From Otis tarda (lineage: Eukaryota; Chordata; Aves; Otidiformes; Otididae): a stretch of 64,000 nucleotides of DNA. Within the stretch, counting starts at the first letter, position 1. Each line of letters opens with the position of its first letter. The notes under the pieces are model-generated. The model was given only the letters and a program-made list of their open reading frames with translations. It did no database searches and had not been told where the DNA came from. Both the position numbers and the translations under genes were made by a program. This document shows positions 49,310 through 61,190 of the stretch, one piece after another. Location: positions 133,888,190 to 133,952,189 of the forward strand of contig CM048553.1 in the NCBI GenBank assembly GCA_026413225.1, written 5' to 3'.

Positions 49310-50130
49310 AGCTGTGACTTTGGGATGTAACCTAGTCCAACAGCCCCTCATTTTTGTAGCCAGAACTCAGTGCTACTGTTTCTTTTCTTAGCCTAAATCT
49401 ATCTCAGATGTTGTACCACACTGCCAGCCTCTACATGTCCCTTAGGTTCACCATGTGCTTTCTGTCCCTCCCCAAGCGTTACTGCATGTTCACTTAACTA
49501 AGAGCTGAGACAGCCAAAGCTGAATCTGCTGAAATTTGACCTGGCAGAAAATCACGCACCTTTTCAACTTGAGTTCTACTTCATACCTGTATGTCATTTT
49601 GGGGAGCAAATTGCTGTTTCACATCTCTTCCCCCACATATATACCCAACACATTTCTGAGGTACATCTACCCAACTTGTATTTTGAAACCTTAAATAGCA
49701 GGAGATTCCACAACCTTCCCAGTCAAGTTATTTTAATATTTATCTATCTTCATAATTTCTGTAGCTTATAACCCATGTTTTGTTTTCTTCAAGCTATTAT
49801 ATGTCCAATGTTCTGCACCTGCAAATAACTTCTTTTCACTTTTATTTATTCTGCAGCTACATTTTGAAGTTTGTTACTGTGTCTTCCTAACGTGTTCTCT
49901 GAAATAACAATACCATTTCTTCTAATGTTTCCTCATACACAGTTTTTTGAGACCTCTGGTCATTGTTTTGTGTCTTGTCTAGATGGCCCATGTCTCGTGG
50001 AAAAATGTGCTAAAACTGGCCACAGTGCTCCAGCTATACTTGTACTAGGGCTGTCAAAAGCAGCATAATTATTGTTTGAGCTTTACACACATACAGGTCT
50101 ACTCCTATGCCCCCACATGAAGTACAATGT
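49310..50130 (-). mobile_element. Ancient CR1/L3-like LINE fragment
   Basis: On the plus strand, diverged but ordered pieces match the reverse complement of a CR1-type 3' region: CCTAGTCCAACAGCCCCTC (49330), GGAGATTCCACAACCTTCCC (49701), CTAATGTTTCCTCATACACA (about 49922), and AAAACTGGCCACAGTGCTCC (50012) followed by AGCTATACTTGTACTAGGGC. These correspond to the well-known phrases tctagtccaacc, gattccacaacctctctgg, cctcata and aactggacacagtactccag. Divergence is much greater than in the other CR1 copies, so it is an old insertion. Boundaries are approximate. Confidence 0.6.
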
Positions 50131-53100
50131 TTGACAACTTGCATTTGCCAGTGGCAGTGGAATGGTTTTTCATGGGAACTGTGGGAGTGATGCAAACCTA
50201 ACCTTTAAAACCATACATGTGTGCCTTGAAGCTTTGAAGCTTTGACACGTGTAAATTTTTACCAAATTAGGGTGCCACTGCTGCATGATTTCAGAGCAGT
50301 TCTGAATAAATATGCACTGAGGCCTCGATTCTGTATGATAAGGCTGTGAATTCTGAAAGGTAAACATGTAGTTACATGCTTTCTAGGATGAGGTACCTTG
50401 TATTTAACATAACAATAACTGGAGCAGACCTCCCCTGTGTTTATAAGAAAAAAGTCTAAACAGCCACAATGATGTTGCTAGTGATCAGCTGGTAAATGTA
50501 TGTAAAGAGATTCCTCCATTTAATCTCGACAATAAAATGGTGATACATGCAGCACAAACAGTTGCAAAACCTTGTTGTATTTTAACATGTTATGCACCTT
50601 ATCTACTGTGAAAAATACTAATTTTGAACTTAATTTTAATTTGTCCTTCTCTACTATAGCTGCAGTTCCAGTGCTACTCAAAAGTGTTGAAGTCAAAGAT
50701 ACTAAATCCTGAATAATCTTTGTCACTGGTGAGTGTCATTTCTTAGTCTCAGTAAAAATCCTGAGGTGCTGGTTTCATTTGTCTTTAATTCAAACCCTCA
50801 GAAATGCTATGATAACAGTTTCCCATTCCCTCTGCTTAAAAATTGGACACCATGCTGATCTTTGAGCTCCGATTTAAAGCAGATTTTGTTCTTCCTATAG
50901 TGTAATTTTCTTTTATTAGGGTCACAGCTACCATCATTAGGGTACCATTAGGGTCATTAGACTATCTATAAATAATGTTTGGTCTGTGATTACTTTTCAG
51001 GATAAATTTAATCTCTATGGGGTTATAATCTATATCTCATTTTCTGAATTTCTGCCTCCAATGTGATTTCTGCCTACATGATTTTCATCTTATTAGAATA
51101 TGGATGTGAGGAACAGGATGACTTGATGCAAGTCTGAATGCTGTGGTGAGCACAGGCCATTTACATCATTGTGATATAATTATAATATATTTTCTGTGGT
51201 TTACACTAATTATAATTTTCTCTATGTTGAGCACAGTGAAAACCATTCCATAATTTAATTTCTATTTCTCTTTTACTTTATTCACAATATCTGCTATACC
51301 TTGCTTTTAACACTGACAGAGGTCTCATGATCTCAGCAAAATATCAGCTTTTGCTTAAAAACATTATTCATATCATCCTGAGCCAGTTGATCTCTGTCAG
51401 TTATGGCACCCTTAGGGTTCACTGTTGCTAAATGCTGAATCCAGCTTCAGAGGTCTGTAGTGCTGAGGAAGTGTATTTCCTCAGATATCCAAAACAACAG
51501 TTCTGAGAGGCCCTAATCAAACTGAGTAAGATGTAGCACATACCAGTCCTAGACTTTGAGAAATGTCTACATGAAATATTGATTTCCAGCCTTTGAGTCA
51601 TGGCTTTCTTCAATATTAATTTGCTCTTTGAATACTACAATGTACATGAGGAAGATGGTGAGGTCAGATCAGAGCCCTGTCCCATCTGCAGGGATGGTAG
51701 CTGTGGTGCTTCTCCACAGGTACATTGAGGCTTAAGAAACTGCAGGATTTCCACCTAGTCAGTGACCTACTCCTATTCATTATGAATGTGGAAGCATACT
51801 TTGTCAAAAATAAAGGAAAGAAAAAAAAATTAAGGATAATATGCAATACATTCTTTCATTTTTTAAGACTGAAGTTCAAAAAGTTATCTTGGTATGTATC
51901 TTGTTACAGAGAATCTCTAAAAAAAAAATGTGGTCACCAGTTCTTTCCTCTGTGTACTGAATTATGTATGTCTCTGTAGGGTCAGAAATTATATTACCAA
52001 AAAAAAAAAGGCTTTTCTCCAATACTTCAGAAAAAGATCAGAGTGATCTGGTGGAGTTTGTGTGTCTCCACAGGGTAAGGATGAAGACTTCTCAATCATA
52101 GCCTCAACCTATTCACCATTCTTTAAAAAATACCCTCAGGCTGGTCAGAATTGGGAAAAAAGTGAAATATGAGATCTGTTGTTTTTATTAAAAATGTTCT
52201 TAAAAATACCATGAAGCATGAGGCACAAAAATATTTTAAAGCACTTTAAAAAAATAAACAAGGATTTCCTATGTAGCATCAAAGAAAATATAGTAAGGTA
52301 TAAGAGAAACAAAAGGTGATGTGTACTGTCCAGTAAATGTAGTACGCATTTTAAATTTTGTGTAATGAAATATTCCAGAGGCAGAAAAAGATGAAAGAAA
52401 AGGAAAAAATAAAAGAAGTTAAAGTTAAAAAGAATACAAAAGAGAACTACTAGAGCTGATTGCTCTACAAAAATCCTAAGATACCTGAGAAAAAAAAAAA
52501 AAACTGCTCTGTTCTAATAAATATGAAACACCACAAAAAGATTTTACACAGTGTCTGATAAAGCTTTCAGTATCATTATTGTAAATATAACAGAAAGAGT
52601 AAAAGCTAAGATGGAATATGAATTATGAGCTGCTATAAACTAAATGGCAGAGAAAGTAGGTCACTACTAAATGTAGCAAAAATGCAAAATCCAGTCTAGT
52701 TGTGTTTAATGTTTTTAGGTATATAAAGCACATACTGGTATTTGCACCATCATAGAGGTTGAGTCTCTGGTGCAGTTACGTATCTTCACCAAATATACCT
52801 AGCCTTCCTGGTCAACAGAGTGATGTGTTTTCACTTTCCACACCACCATAAAGGATTTATCTCTAAAATCAAATGAAAAAATTGATATGGCAAAGCTCTT
52901 CGATGAGGATACTCTTATTCTATACCTTATAGTGGAAACTTACAGCACATAGCCACAAAATTTATACACAATATATAAACAAAGGGAAGGGTTTGCTGTG
53001 GGACACTGAGAAAAAAAATAATGTCCAGTCATTATAAGACACATTCAGATTTAATAAACTAACTAAAGCTATCATACCTTGCAACTTTTAAACATTACAG

Positions 53101-54003
53101 GCTGGGGGAGGTTCAGAGGCACTGAAACCAAGGCCATTATAGCTTTCCTTTCCACTTATGTACTGCTATGTTGCCAGGTTTTACCCTTTTCTATTAGCTC
53201 AGCAATCTTCATGCATAAATGAGCTGTAAAGCTTTCAAACTGATATGTACAAAAGGAAGCGCTACAGCAGGAGAGCAATCAGAACATAAAGTAGGGCTGT
53301 TCAAGTACTAATATTGTGACATAGATGTTGCTGGAATGCATTAATAACATGATGTTGCCTGATATACGATACACTAATAATGAAAAACAACCAGAAAAAA
53401 ATAATCAACACAACTTTTCTATGACTATAAAAAAACAAAAATAAAGAATATTTTGAAAGAAAAACTCCGTGGTAATACAAACCTTTGGATTTAGACATTT
53501 TTATGAGCAGCAGCTGAAACCTTGCATTGCTGTTTCTTTTTAATACAATCAATGCAGCTTCTTCTATTGATGGGTATTGGATCAGAACTTTTTGTTTTCC
53601 AGGGCAAAATAGTGTCTTTATAGAAAATTAATGACCAAAATCCCATTAATGCCATTGGGATTGAGACTGTCAGCATTCTTTGTGTCTGCTATTAAATTAA
53701 CTTCTTAAAAGCCTCTTTGTTTGGCGTACCTTTCAAGAGGTACATTCAATACCGCAAAGCTCTTTGAAGAGGCAGAGCAGATAGAGCAAATTCATCATCA
53801 AGAAAATAGTTTGATTTTTTTCTTGGAAGAGCTGCAGAGGATTTTGAGGAGGGGTAGAAAGTCCAACATGGAAGAAAAATATCCTGACACTCATTCTGGA
53901 AAAGAGCAGAATGGAAAGGAAATCAGAAAGTAAAACAGTGGCATTGATTGGCTTATCAAAAGACAAGAAAGTGAGCGAAAGAGCAGTAAGAAATATTATA
54001 TAC
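50131..54003. other. AT-rich spacer sequence, no gene supported
   Basis: No exon or recognised repeat. A run of purine-rich low complexity lies at 52376-52505. Short imperfect repeats of ATTAGGGT occur near 50935-50960. Open frames of 60-84 codons are scattered and overlap on both strands, as expected by chance. Confidence 0.5.
52376..52505. repeat. Purine-rich low-complexity tract
   Basis: A long run dominated by A and G (AAAG/GAAAA-type words), ending in a run of 14 or so A near 52490. No phased repeat unit. Confidence 0.7.
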
Positions 54004-54610
54004 TGTCATAGTTTAGCCCTGCTTGGGATGAAGCTAAGCAGTATCTCACTCACTCCCTCCACCCTTGAGGGAGTGGGGGAGAGATAATAGAACAAAAAGG
54101 CTCCAGGTTTGAGGTGAGGACAGGGAGAGATCATTGAATTTACTGTTACGGGCAAAACAGACTTGACTTGGGGAAAATATTTATTTATTATTATTAATAA
54201 AACCAAAGTAGGCTAATGAGAAAGAGAACAAAACAACTTCCTCCCACCCCTCCCTCTTCCCGGGTTTAACTTCATTTCAATTATCTCTAACTCCTTCCCC
54301 CCGCCCCGAGCAGCACAGGGGGAAGAGGGAATGGGTGTTATGGTCAGTTCATCAAATGTTGCTTTTCACTGCTCCTTCCTCCTTGGGGGAAGAACTCCTC
54401 ACATTCCTCCCCTGCTCCAGCGTAGGGTCCCTCCCATGGGCTACAGCCCTTCGTGAACTCCAGTGCAGGTTGTTTTTCCATGGGGTCCAGTCCTTCCAGA
54501 ACCAGCTGCCCCAGCCTGGGCCCTCCTTGGGCCACCGCCTCCTTCAGGCATCAGCCTGCTCCATGCTCCAAGGGCTGCAGGTGGATCTCTCCTCCTCCTG
54601 TGGTCTACTA
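54004..54610 (-). mobile_element. LTR fragment of an avian endogenous retrovirus
   Basis: The plus strand opens TGTCATAGTTTAGCCC, the reverse complement of a CA-ending LTR terminus of the GGGCTAAACYRYGACA type. Then come TCTCACTCACTCCC, GAGGTGAGGACAGGGAGAGA, ACGGGCAAAACAGACTTGAC, an ATTATTATTAATAAAACC stretch and GC-rich phrases such as CTCCAGCGTAGGGTCCCTCC and GGGCTGCAGGTGGATCTCTC, which I recognise from a common bird LTR. By comparison with the LTR at 35145, whose orientation is fixed by its TATA box, this one lies on the minus strand. The far end near 54610 is not defined and no second LTR or internal viral region is attached. It is a fossil and probably incomplete. Confidence 0.75.
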
Positions 54611-56121
54611 GATCACACTAAAGTACGTTACACGGGCATTAAGTAGAGACTCTAAGTGAGTCAGCGATTTTGAAGCAGCACGATTAGAGGTGCATTCACA
54701 CTACGTACTTCACTTGCTTTGCGATGACCTGGATACCTGAAGTGGTTCAGCCGTGACAGCATAGCATTCACAGCTAGGTGCAAAGCTGACAAGGGGTGAG
54801 GTAAATCCACTGCAAGCTGGTCATCTTCCATGGTTCACTTACTCTCAGTGCTGAAGACCGCAGTCAGAGAGTGTCAGGAAAAGAGGGTTCAGTCTAAATT
54901 AGACATACGACATCCAGGAATTATGTCACATATGTTTTTGTAAAGTGTAATTGTTGATGGAAATAAAAAACCTTACTATATTTTTTAAATTTACAGACTC
55001 ACACAAAATGCTTCTGTTTCCAGCAAACTAGAACAGATATAGATAAAGAACTCATTTATAATTAATACATCTGTTCCCATGAGCCCACTGTGAAAATGTT
55101 AGAGTATCTCTAGTTCTTCAAGTACTCTGAAGTTAGGCTGAAGTGATGAAAAAGGCCGGTCTATTCTACCTTATGGTCATTCTGCCCATAGTGTATTTCT
55201 ACAACACTAACCAAAGCAGAGTACTTTTCCACATAGCCTGCATTTCTGTACAGTTTATTTGAAACTTTCAAAAAGAATAAGGATTGAAACTCAAAGTATG
55301 CTTGCTGAATTATAATTTATGAGTAACACATTACCCAGGTGTTTTCGACAAGATAGTGAAAGGGTAAATCAGGAAATATGACACACTGCTTTCCATTAAC
55401 CCTCTGGCACTTGCAATTTGAAGTTCCCCTTACTAAAGGCTAATCCATTTTGCTGTAGTGCTTAGCATTTTAAAATCTCAACTCCCCGTGTCAAAATATT
55501 TATATGCGTTTAGATATTAGAAAGGTAGGTAGCAGTTTTGATCCCCTTAGTATTTTACGCATTGTCATACCCAATCAAAACAAACAGCTAGGCAAAACAT
55601 GCCTACTGAAAAATGCAGCTCTTCAGTCTATAAGAATGAAGTATTTCAATCGCTGTTTTCAGACAAATGCTTTTGTCCAGTCTCCAGAAAACTTTAACAA
55701 ATAATAAGAACTCACAGCAAAGCTGAAGTTTAATACATCTAGGTTCTAGCTAATACTAATAATGATGTTACTTGTGAAAATGGCTTTTATTGTTGTTTAG
55801 AAAGTAATTTGGTCATAGCAGAAACAGCCTACCTATTCCTTACTGCTGAAACTGAAATAGAAAATATTTTGCCTAGGACATTTTTATTTTGCAACATACA
55901 TTATTTTCCTGGAAGAAATCTAAGCGCTTCAAGAAATTAGATAACCTATTATAAAAATATCTATTAGCTCAGTCAGTTCAGCAGGTCTAGTATTTCGTTT
56001 CCATAACAGATTATTCTCAGACAAACCAAGAAAGATAAGAGTTTGAGTATCATTTAGATTGTTATATCCATTTATTCCTCAATGAGCAGAATAAGTGGCA
56101 GATTAAACAGATTAATAAATC
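54611..56121. other. Spacer sequence right of the LTR fragment
   Basis: Positions 54611-54860 are unusually rich in CpG for this neighbourhood (for example TACGTTACACGGG, GTCAGCGATTTTG, ACTACGTACTTC, CTTTGCGATG). They may be further, unrecognised LTR-derived sequence or a small regulatory patch. The remainder is AT-rich with no gene. Confidence 0.4.
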
Positions 56122-57665
56122 AAATGGTAAAGCGAACGGTAGCATTTCAGACCTCAGTCCTAAATGGGAAATAAAGGTTCCACAGAAAATTGGAAAGTTC
56201 ATCTGTAAATGGTGACTACTTAAATATGCAGTATGCCTGCAGGCACCCCTTAATACAGCTATAATTAAGATATGTGGAGGAAAATGTATATTCACTCTTT
56301 CAGCAATAATCAGATTAATATTCAGTTGACATTTTCAATAAGTAGTATTGGTTGGTGTGAAGAAATAAGTAGCAGACAGACCTCCTTAAAACTAAAATAG
56401 TCTGCCAAAAGGCTGTGAGATCAGATAAGCTCCTAAAATTCTGATATTTTTCCCAGGATTTTTACTCACTTCTCTTTTCTTGCCATTTCTTTTCTCAAGC
56501 ACACCAGATATTTCTATTTCTTCTGTTCCTGCTCTGATCTCCATCTCCATTCTTAGGTGAAGCTATTTGATAAGGCTAACAGTTCGCTTTGCAGACATGT
56601 CTTTGGCCATTGAAAGTTGCCACCAGAATGTCCTGTTCCCTGTGGCTGTGGGCATCCTTTGGGAATGAAGTGCTTTATGAGTTATTTATGGGAGTGTCCC
56701 TAGGAATAACTCTTCCTCCTCTCCAGATCTGCTCATACTTTCCATGCTTTGGAAGTCCATACTTCCCAAAAAGAGGAGTCTAGTCCTTGCTGGCCTCATC
56801 ACGTCTGCCCCACTGTCTTTTCCAATTCCCACAGCTGGGTGCTACTCTTTTGGCAGTGCTGAAAATCCTGTCAGGTTTCACTCTTCTTCAATCCAGAAAA
56901 CAAAACTTGATGCTCTCTGCAAATTCAGCTTCCAAATCTCACCTTGGCAACTATCATTCTTCATCCTTTTGGATTTGTTTTGCTCTCTGTTGCTTTTCTC
57001 CTTGTGTCTTTCTGACTCTGTCTTTCTTTATTGGAGCAGTCTTTTTCTGGCATCTGATTTCATTTCCTTAAGAACATTCTGATTTTCCTAGCATTTCTGG
57101 GACAGCAAGGATCTTCAGACTGTGTCTGATCTTAACAGAGCAGGGAGAAAACAGAAGTGATGAAGGTAAATCTGGCAGATTGAAGAGATCTTAGTACCAC
57201 GATATTAGGAAATACAAAGAAACAGTGAAAAATATTGAGATGGCATACTAAAAATATGACTTAGTGGTGATGACTTGGAGTGACTCCAACTTGGAGTCAA
57301 GTTGGCTAGTACTGAAATTGATTTTGCTCCAATGGAAACTGGACTAGACCACTTTCAACCCTACTGTACAAAATCTATTGGAGTTTGGGTGGAAAAATGC
57401 ATCTATTGCAATTCTTTCAGCGGTGCTGGTAATGGATTAAGTCCCATCTCCATTAGCAATTAAGCTATTTTCAGATTGAGCTGAGGAGGATAGCGGATCC
57501 CACAGCTGATGGCTTTTCAGGTACCTCCACACTGTTGTGGGGCAGTCCTCAGGCAAAACCTCAAAATTATTTTCAATCAAGTTCTAGATATTCCCATGTA
57601 TGTTAAGATTTATTCTATTGTAATCTATTACTGACATTAGTGTACCTTTTTCTGTAACCAAATAC
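56122..57665 (-). repeat. Right arm of the 1.55-kb inverted repeat
   Basis: Reverse complement of 47254-48800, with the inner end at 56122 (AAATGGTA) and the outer end at 57665 (CAAATAC). The plus-strand open frame at 56744-57082 is the counterpart of the minus-strand one in the left arm. Near-identity runs from 56122 to about 57260; beyond a fold-back scar at 57273-57298 the identity falls to about 97%. Total length is within a few bases of the left arm. Confidence 0.95.
57282..57298. repeat. 17-bp palindrome at the identity switch
   Basis: GACTCCAA C TTGGAGTC is a perfect palindrome around one base, preceded by ACTTGGAGT, a further copy of the same word. The left arm has an unrelated stretch at the matching place (47631-47652). 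It looks like a templated or fold-back insertion at a repaired break. Confidence 0.8.
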
Positions 57666-60600
57666 AAAAATGTATGATCTCTATGAATTACTCCAACAGC
57701 TGTTTGTTAAAGAAAGGTTTATGCTTAGTTTAGTGTTTCAGTTGTATTTTAAACAGACATTCCCATTTGCATTTAAAACACATTCTAATTTAGACTATTG
57801 AAAACCATAATTTAAAACTTCCTTAAAATTAAATGAAGTATTTAATCCCACACCACAAATAATGTGTTATGTTCTGCTACTTCCTTGTTTTATGTTATTC
57901 TGGCTGGTTGTGGTTGGTTGTTTTTTTTTTTTTCTAGTGCTTTGCAGTTTTTAATAGTGATAGCAAAGGAATTTGTCTAAACCAGTGTGCTTGCATTTTG
58001 AAAAGCTTTATCTTGTGTCTTATTTACCTACGTGTAATGACATATCATGAAGTGTCTGTGATATATGGATATGCAACTGTATTGTCTGCTGACAAATGAC
58101 CTGCACTTAAGATATTTCTTCTCTGTCATAAGGGGGCTGAATTCAAAAGCTATAAAAAGCTCATAAACATTCTCACAGAAGTGTCTCTGAGAAGCTGCTT
58201 TATTTTTATGTTCTGCCTCATATGAGGCAGAAACTTACATTTCCTTTGCACTCTTCTGTTTGTACTGTGATCTATCATTGATATTAAGTTGTGAATTAGG
58301 ATGTCTGCTATATAACACCAGTCAGAATGTAGTATGTTAATAAAAGAAGTAGAACGCAAGTTTGCAGTTCAGGGAGCCGTTTCTCTGAATCAGAGACTTG
58401 CTGTTAATTCACAAAGGCAATGAACTCGGAAGGCAAGGTTTGTGCCAAAGTATATGGAGAAAATGCTGGTAATCTGGACATGTTATGAATGCAAACAAAG
58501 TGCTGCATGGATAGAACATAAATAAAATAAGAGAATCACTAATTATTTAAGTGATAAAGATAGTCTGATCCATACAAAAAAAGAAAAATGCAGAGTTAAA
58601 TCTTCAGCTACTGTGAAAGTTCTTGTCTTTACTAATGTCATTTGAAAGGGTTTCCTCTGTATAATATAAAGAGAGAAACTACTTCAGAGAGGTTTTAGTT
58701 TCATTCTTAGGACTTCATATGTGATACTGGACCAGTACTGGAATTATAAGCATTCAGGGAGTGAATATCATAAATGATATGTAACTTAAGAAGTCCTGCA
58801 CCACAGCCAAAAGGGGTCAGTCACCATGAGAATGCTACAAATTTCACAGCAGTTCTGGCCCTCTTCTTTTCCAGAATGAAGCATGAGGTTTTACTCAGAT
58901 GTACTGCCATGTCTAGTACGGGAGCAGTGATGAATAATTGCAAGTGAGGCACTCGAGGGCTTCTCATCTCAGCTGATGTTTGCACAACATAGCTCTGCAA
59001 TGTTTTGCCACAGGTTAGAATAGAAGGTGCAACGATCGCTCTGCTAGTGAAAAAACTATTCTTGGTTATTTGGCAATTAATCTATCTGAGATAATATCAT
59101 AGGAGTAATTAGATGGAGCACAGTACAGATCAAGACAAAGAGAGGTTCAGGAAGGTTTAAGTCCTTAGTTTTTTTTGTTCTGGGAGAAAGAGACTTGTTG
59201 CTTAGAGGATGTTTTCATGCCTTTGTGTAATAAATTGTATACCTACAGTGCTTATGGGTAGATATGAATAGGCAGGGGAGGAGTTTCTGGGGATATGTAT
59301 ATGTGAACTTAATTTGAATAGGAAATTAAATACATAGAGAGATGGACCAGCGATGGCTTTTGAATCCAATGACAGTTTTTGATTCCCTAAATATACCATT
59401 GCTGTTGCAAAAATATAGAGGAATTGGTAAGGTTAATTGGTTCAGAGATTGAACAAAAAGTTTCTGCTTGAAATGTGAGTCTTTGGATCAGCTGTCTGCA
59501 TGGCCAGACTGTGAGGTCATAAATTTTAATTAGGCTTGTTCCTATGGAGTTTGTAGAAGACCTAATCCCGATTTCTTTATGCACCAAAATGTCTAATGAC
59601 TTCTGTACTTGTGAGTGTGTGGAGAATGTACAATCAGACCTGAAATGATTATACACTGTTGGATCTTGCTACTGTTTTCTCTGCTGTGAACTGACCGTTG
59701 ATTTAATTTAACCTGGAAAAATCATGCGACTGAATTGATTAGCTCTGCATTTTTCTGAACCAGTACATTTCATTATGTTCTCTCTATTTCTATCAGCTTG
59801 AATGCTACAATGCAGTTTTGTCAAGGTTTCTTTGGGATGCCGTTTCTTGAGGACCAAGTTAATAAGTCATGCTAGGAAAAAGAAGAGAAAAGAAGAGTAA
59901 CCATTTGAGTAACCATAAAATTCTGTCCTACATTCTAGTCTTTTATTTACATGAATATTATAAGTTTTTCCTGCATCATCAAAATATTTCAAGAGGAAGT
60001 CTTTACTGCATTCAGATTTATGAATTCTTGTTTATGAGATTGCTTTCATACTTGTGCTATCACCTTGGATCACTTTTTTCTGGGCACTTTTTGTCATGTA
60101 CGGTGAAATTCTGTACAGTTTATAAGAATAAAGCAGATATTGCAGATAACACATAACAGAGAGCTGGAGTTAGTGAACTGTTAGGCTAAGCATTGCTACC
60201 CTGTGTAAGGGGCATGATGTGTTTTTGCTGGCCAGATCATCAGCCAGGTGCGGAGGGGTCCGTGCCTACTGCTCCCTGAAATAACTTTGTTGAGCCACCA
60301 TCTACAATTCCTTGATTTATTTCTTTAGGATTTTTTTCCCTTTCCATATCACTTTTTTACCTTTTGAGCCCTTGGGCTTGTCACGGTGCTGTGGGGGCCA
60401 GTGGCTCCCACCAATCCAGCCCAGAGCAGGGCAGCAGAGGGGTAGCCCCAAATCTGGGCATCAGGCATCTCCACAGCTCTCCCTCACAACTTAGCAGTCT
60501 CCTCAGAGGTCAGGGCCAAGGCTGCACAGTAGGGTCACACTAAAATGGACCTAGGACCCCAGAGAGCTGAACACGGAGGAAAGAAGGAGATTGCTGTGCA

Positions 60601-61128
60601 AACCTCCGGGTTATCAGCATGTAATGGCTCTGGTCTTCCTCCTCGCCACCTGCCCTTGAAACTTTCTTGTGATAATATCTATTATTGAAACTTGCGACAG
60701 TTTAGGGGGCAACAGCTAGAAAAAATGAATTATGATGAGCAGATATACCCCATGGTAATATTTAGCCATTCTGGTATGTCCATCATCTAGACTGGAGAGA
60801 ATACCAGGGTGAACTCCTTCCAGCCTCCCTCCCACTGGAAGCAGGGATCAACAGGGAGGAGATCGCTGCATGTAAGCCTTGTCCTGACACAAAGAGAGCT
60901 GGAGCTGGATATTGGGGGGCACACTTGACACCCATGATCCGTGGGCTCTGGGCCATCTGAGAACACACTCGTTGCTCCAGTGTGCAGGCTTGCAAATAAT
61001 CACAGGTGGTTTTTTTTTCTTTTGTACATCCAATATTGTAAAAGTGGCTTTGCATAATAATGTATAGCAGCTGCTGTTTTCAATCTCTCTCTCTCCCTCT
61101 GTATTTGTATGCCAACATCTTTAGAATA

Positions 61129-61190
61129 TCTTAGCTACCTTTTACCATCTCTTTTTTTTTTTTTATTTCTTAGCTATCTTTTACCATTTT
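61129..61190. repeat. About 40-bp tandem duplication in a T-rich tract
   Basis: CTTAGCTACCTTTTACCATC and CTTAGCTATCTTTTACCATT lie about 40 bp apart, each followed by a T run. One base differs in the shared core. Confidence 0.75.

Noticed and set aside
47254-57665. The inverted repeat as terminal repeats of a 10-kb DNA transposon or Polinton-like element
   Set aside because: The outer ends have no matching target-site duplication and no family-type terminal motif. The spacer shows no transposon genes and contains an ancient CR1-like fragment, which points to ordinary host DNA.
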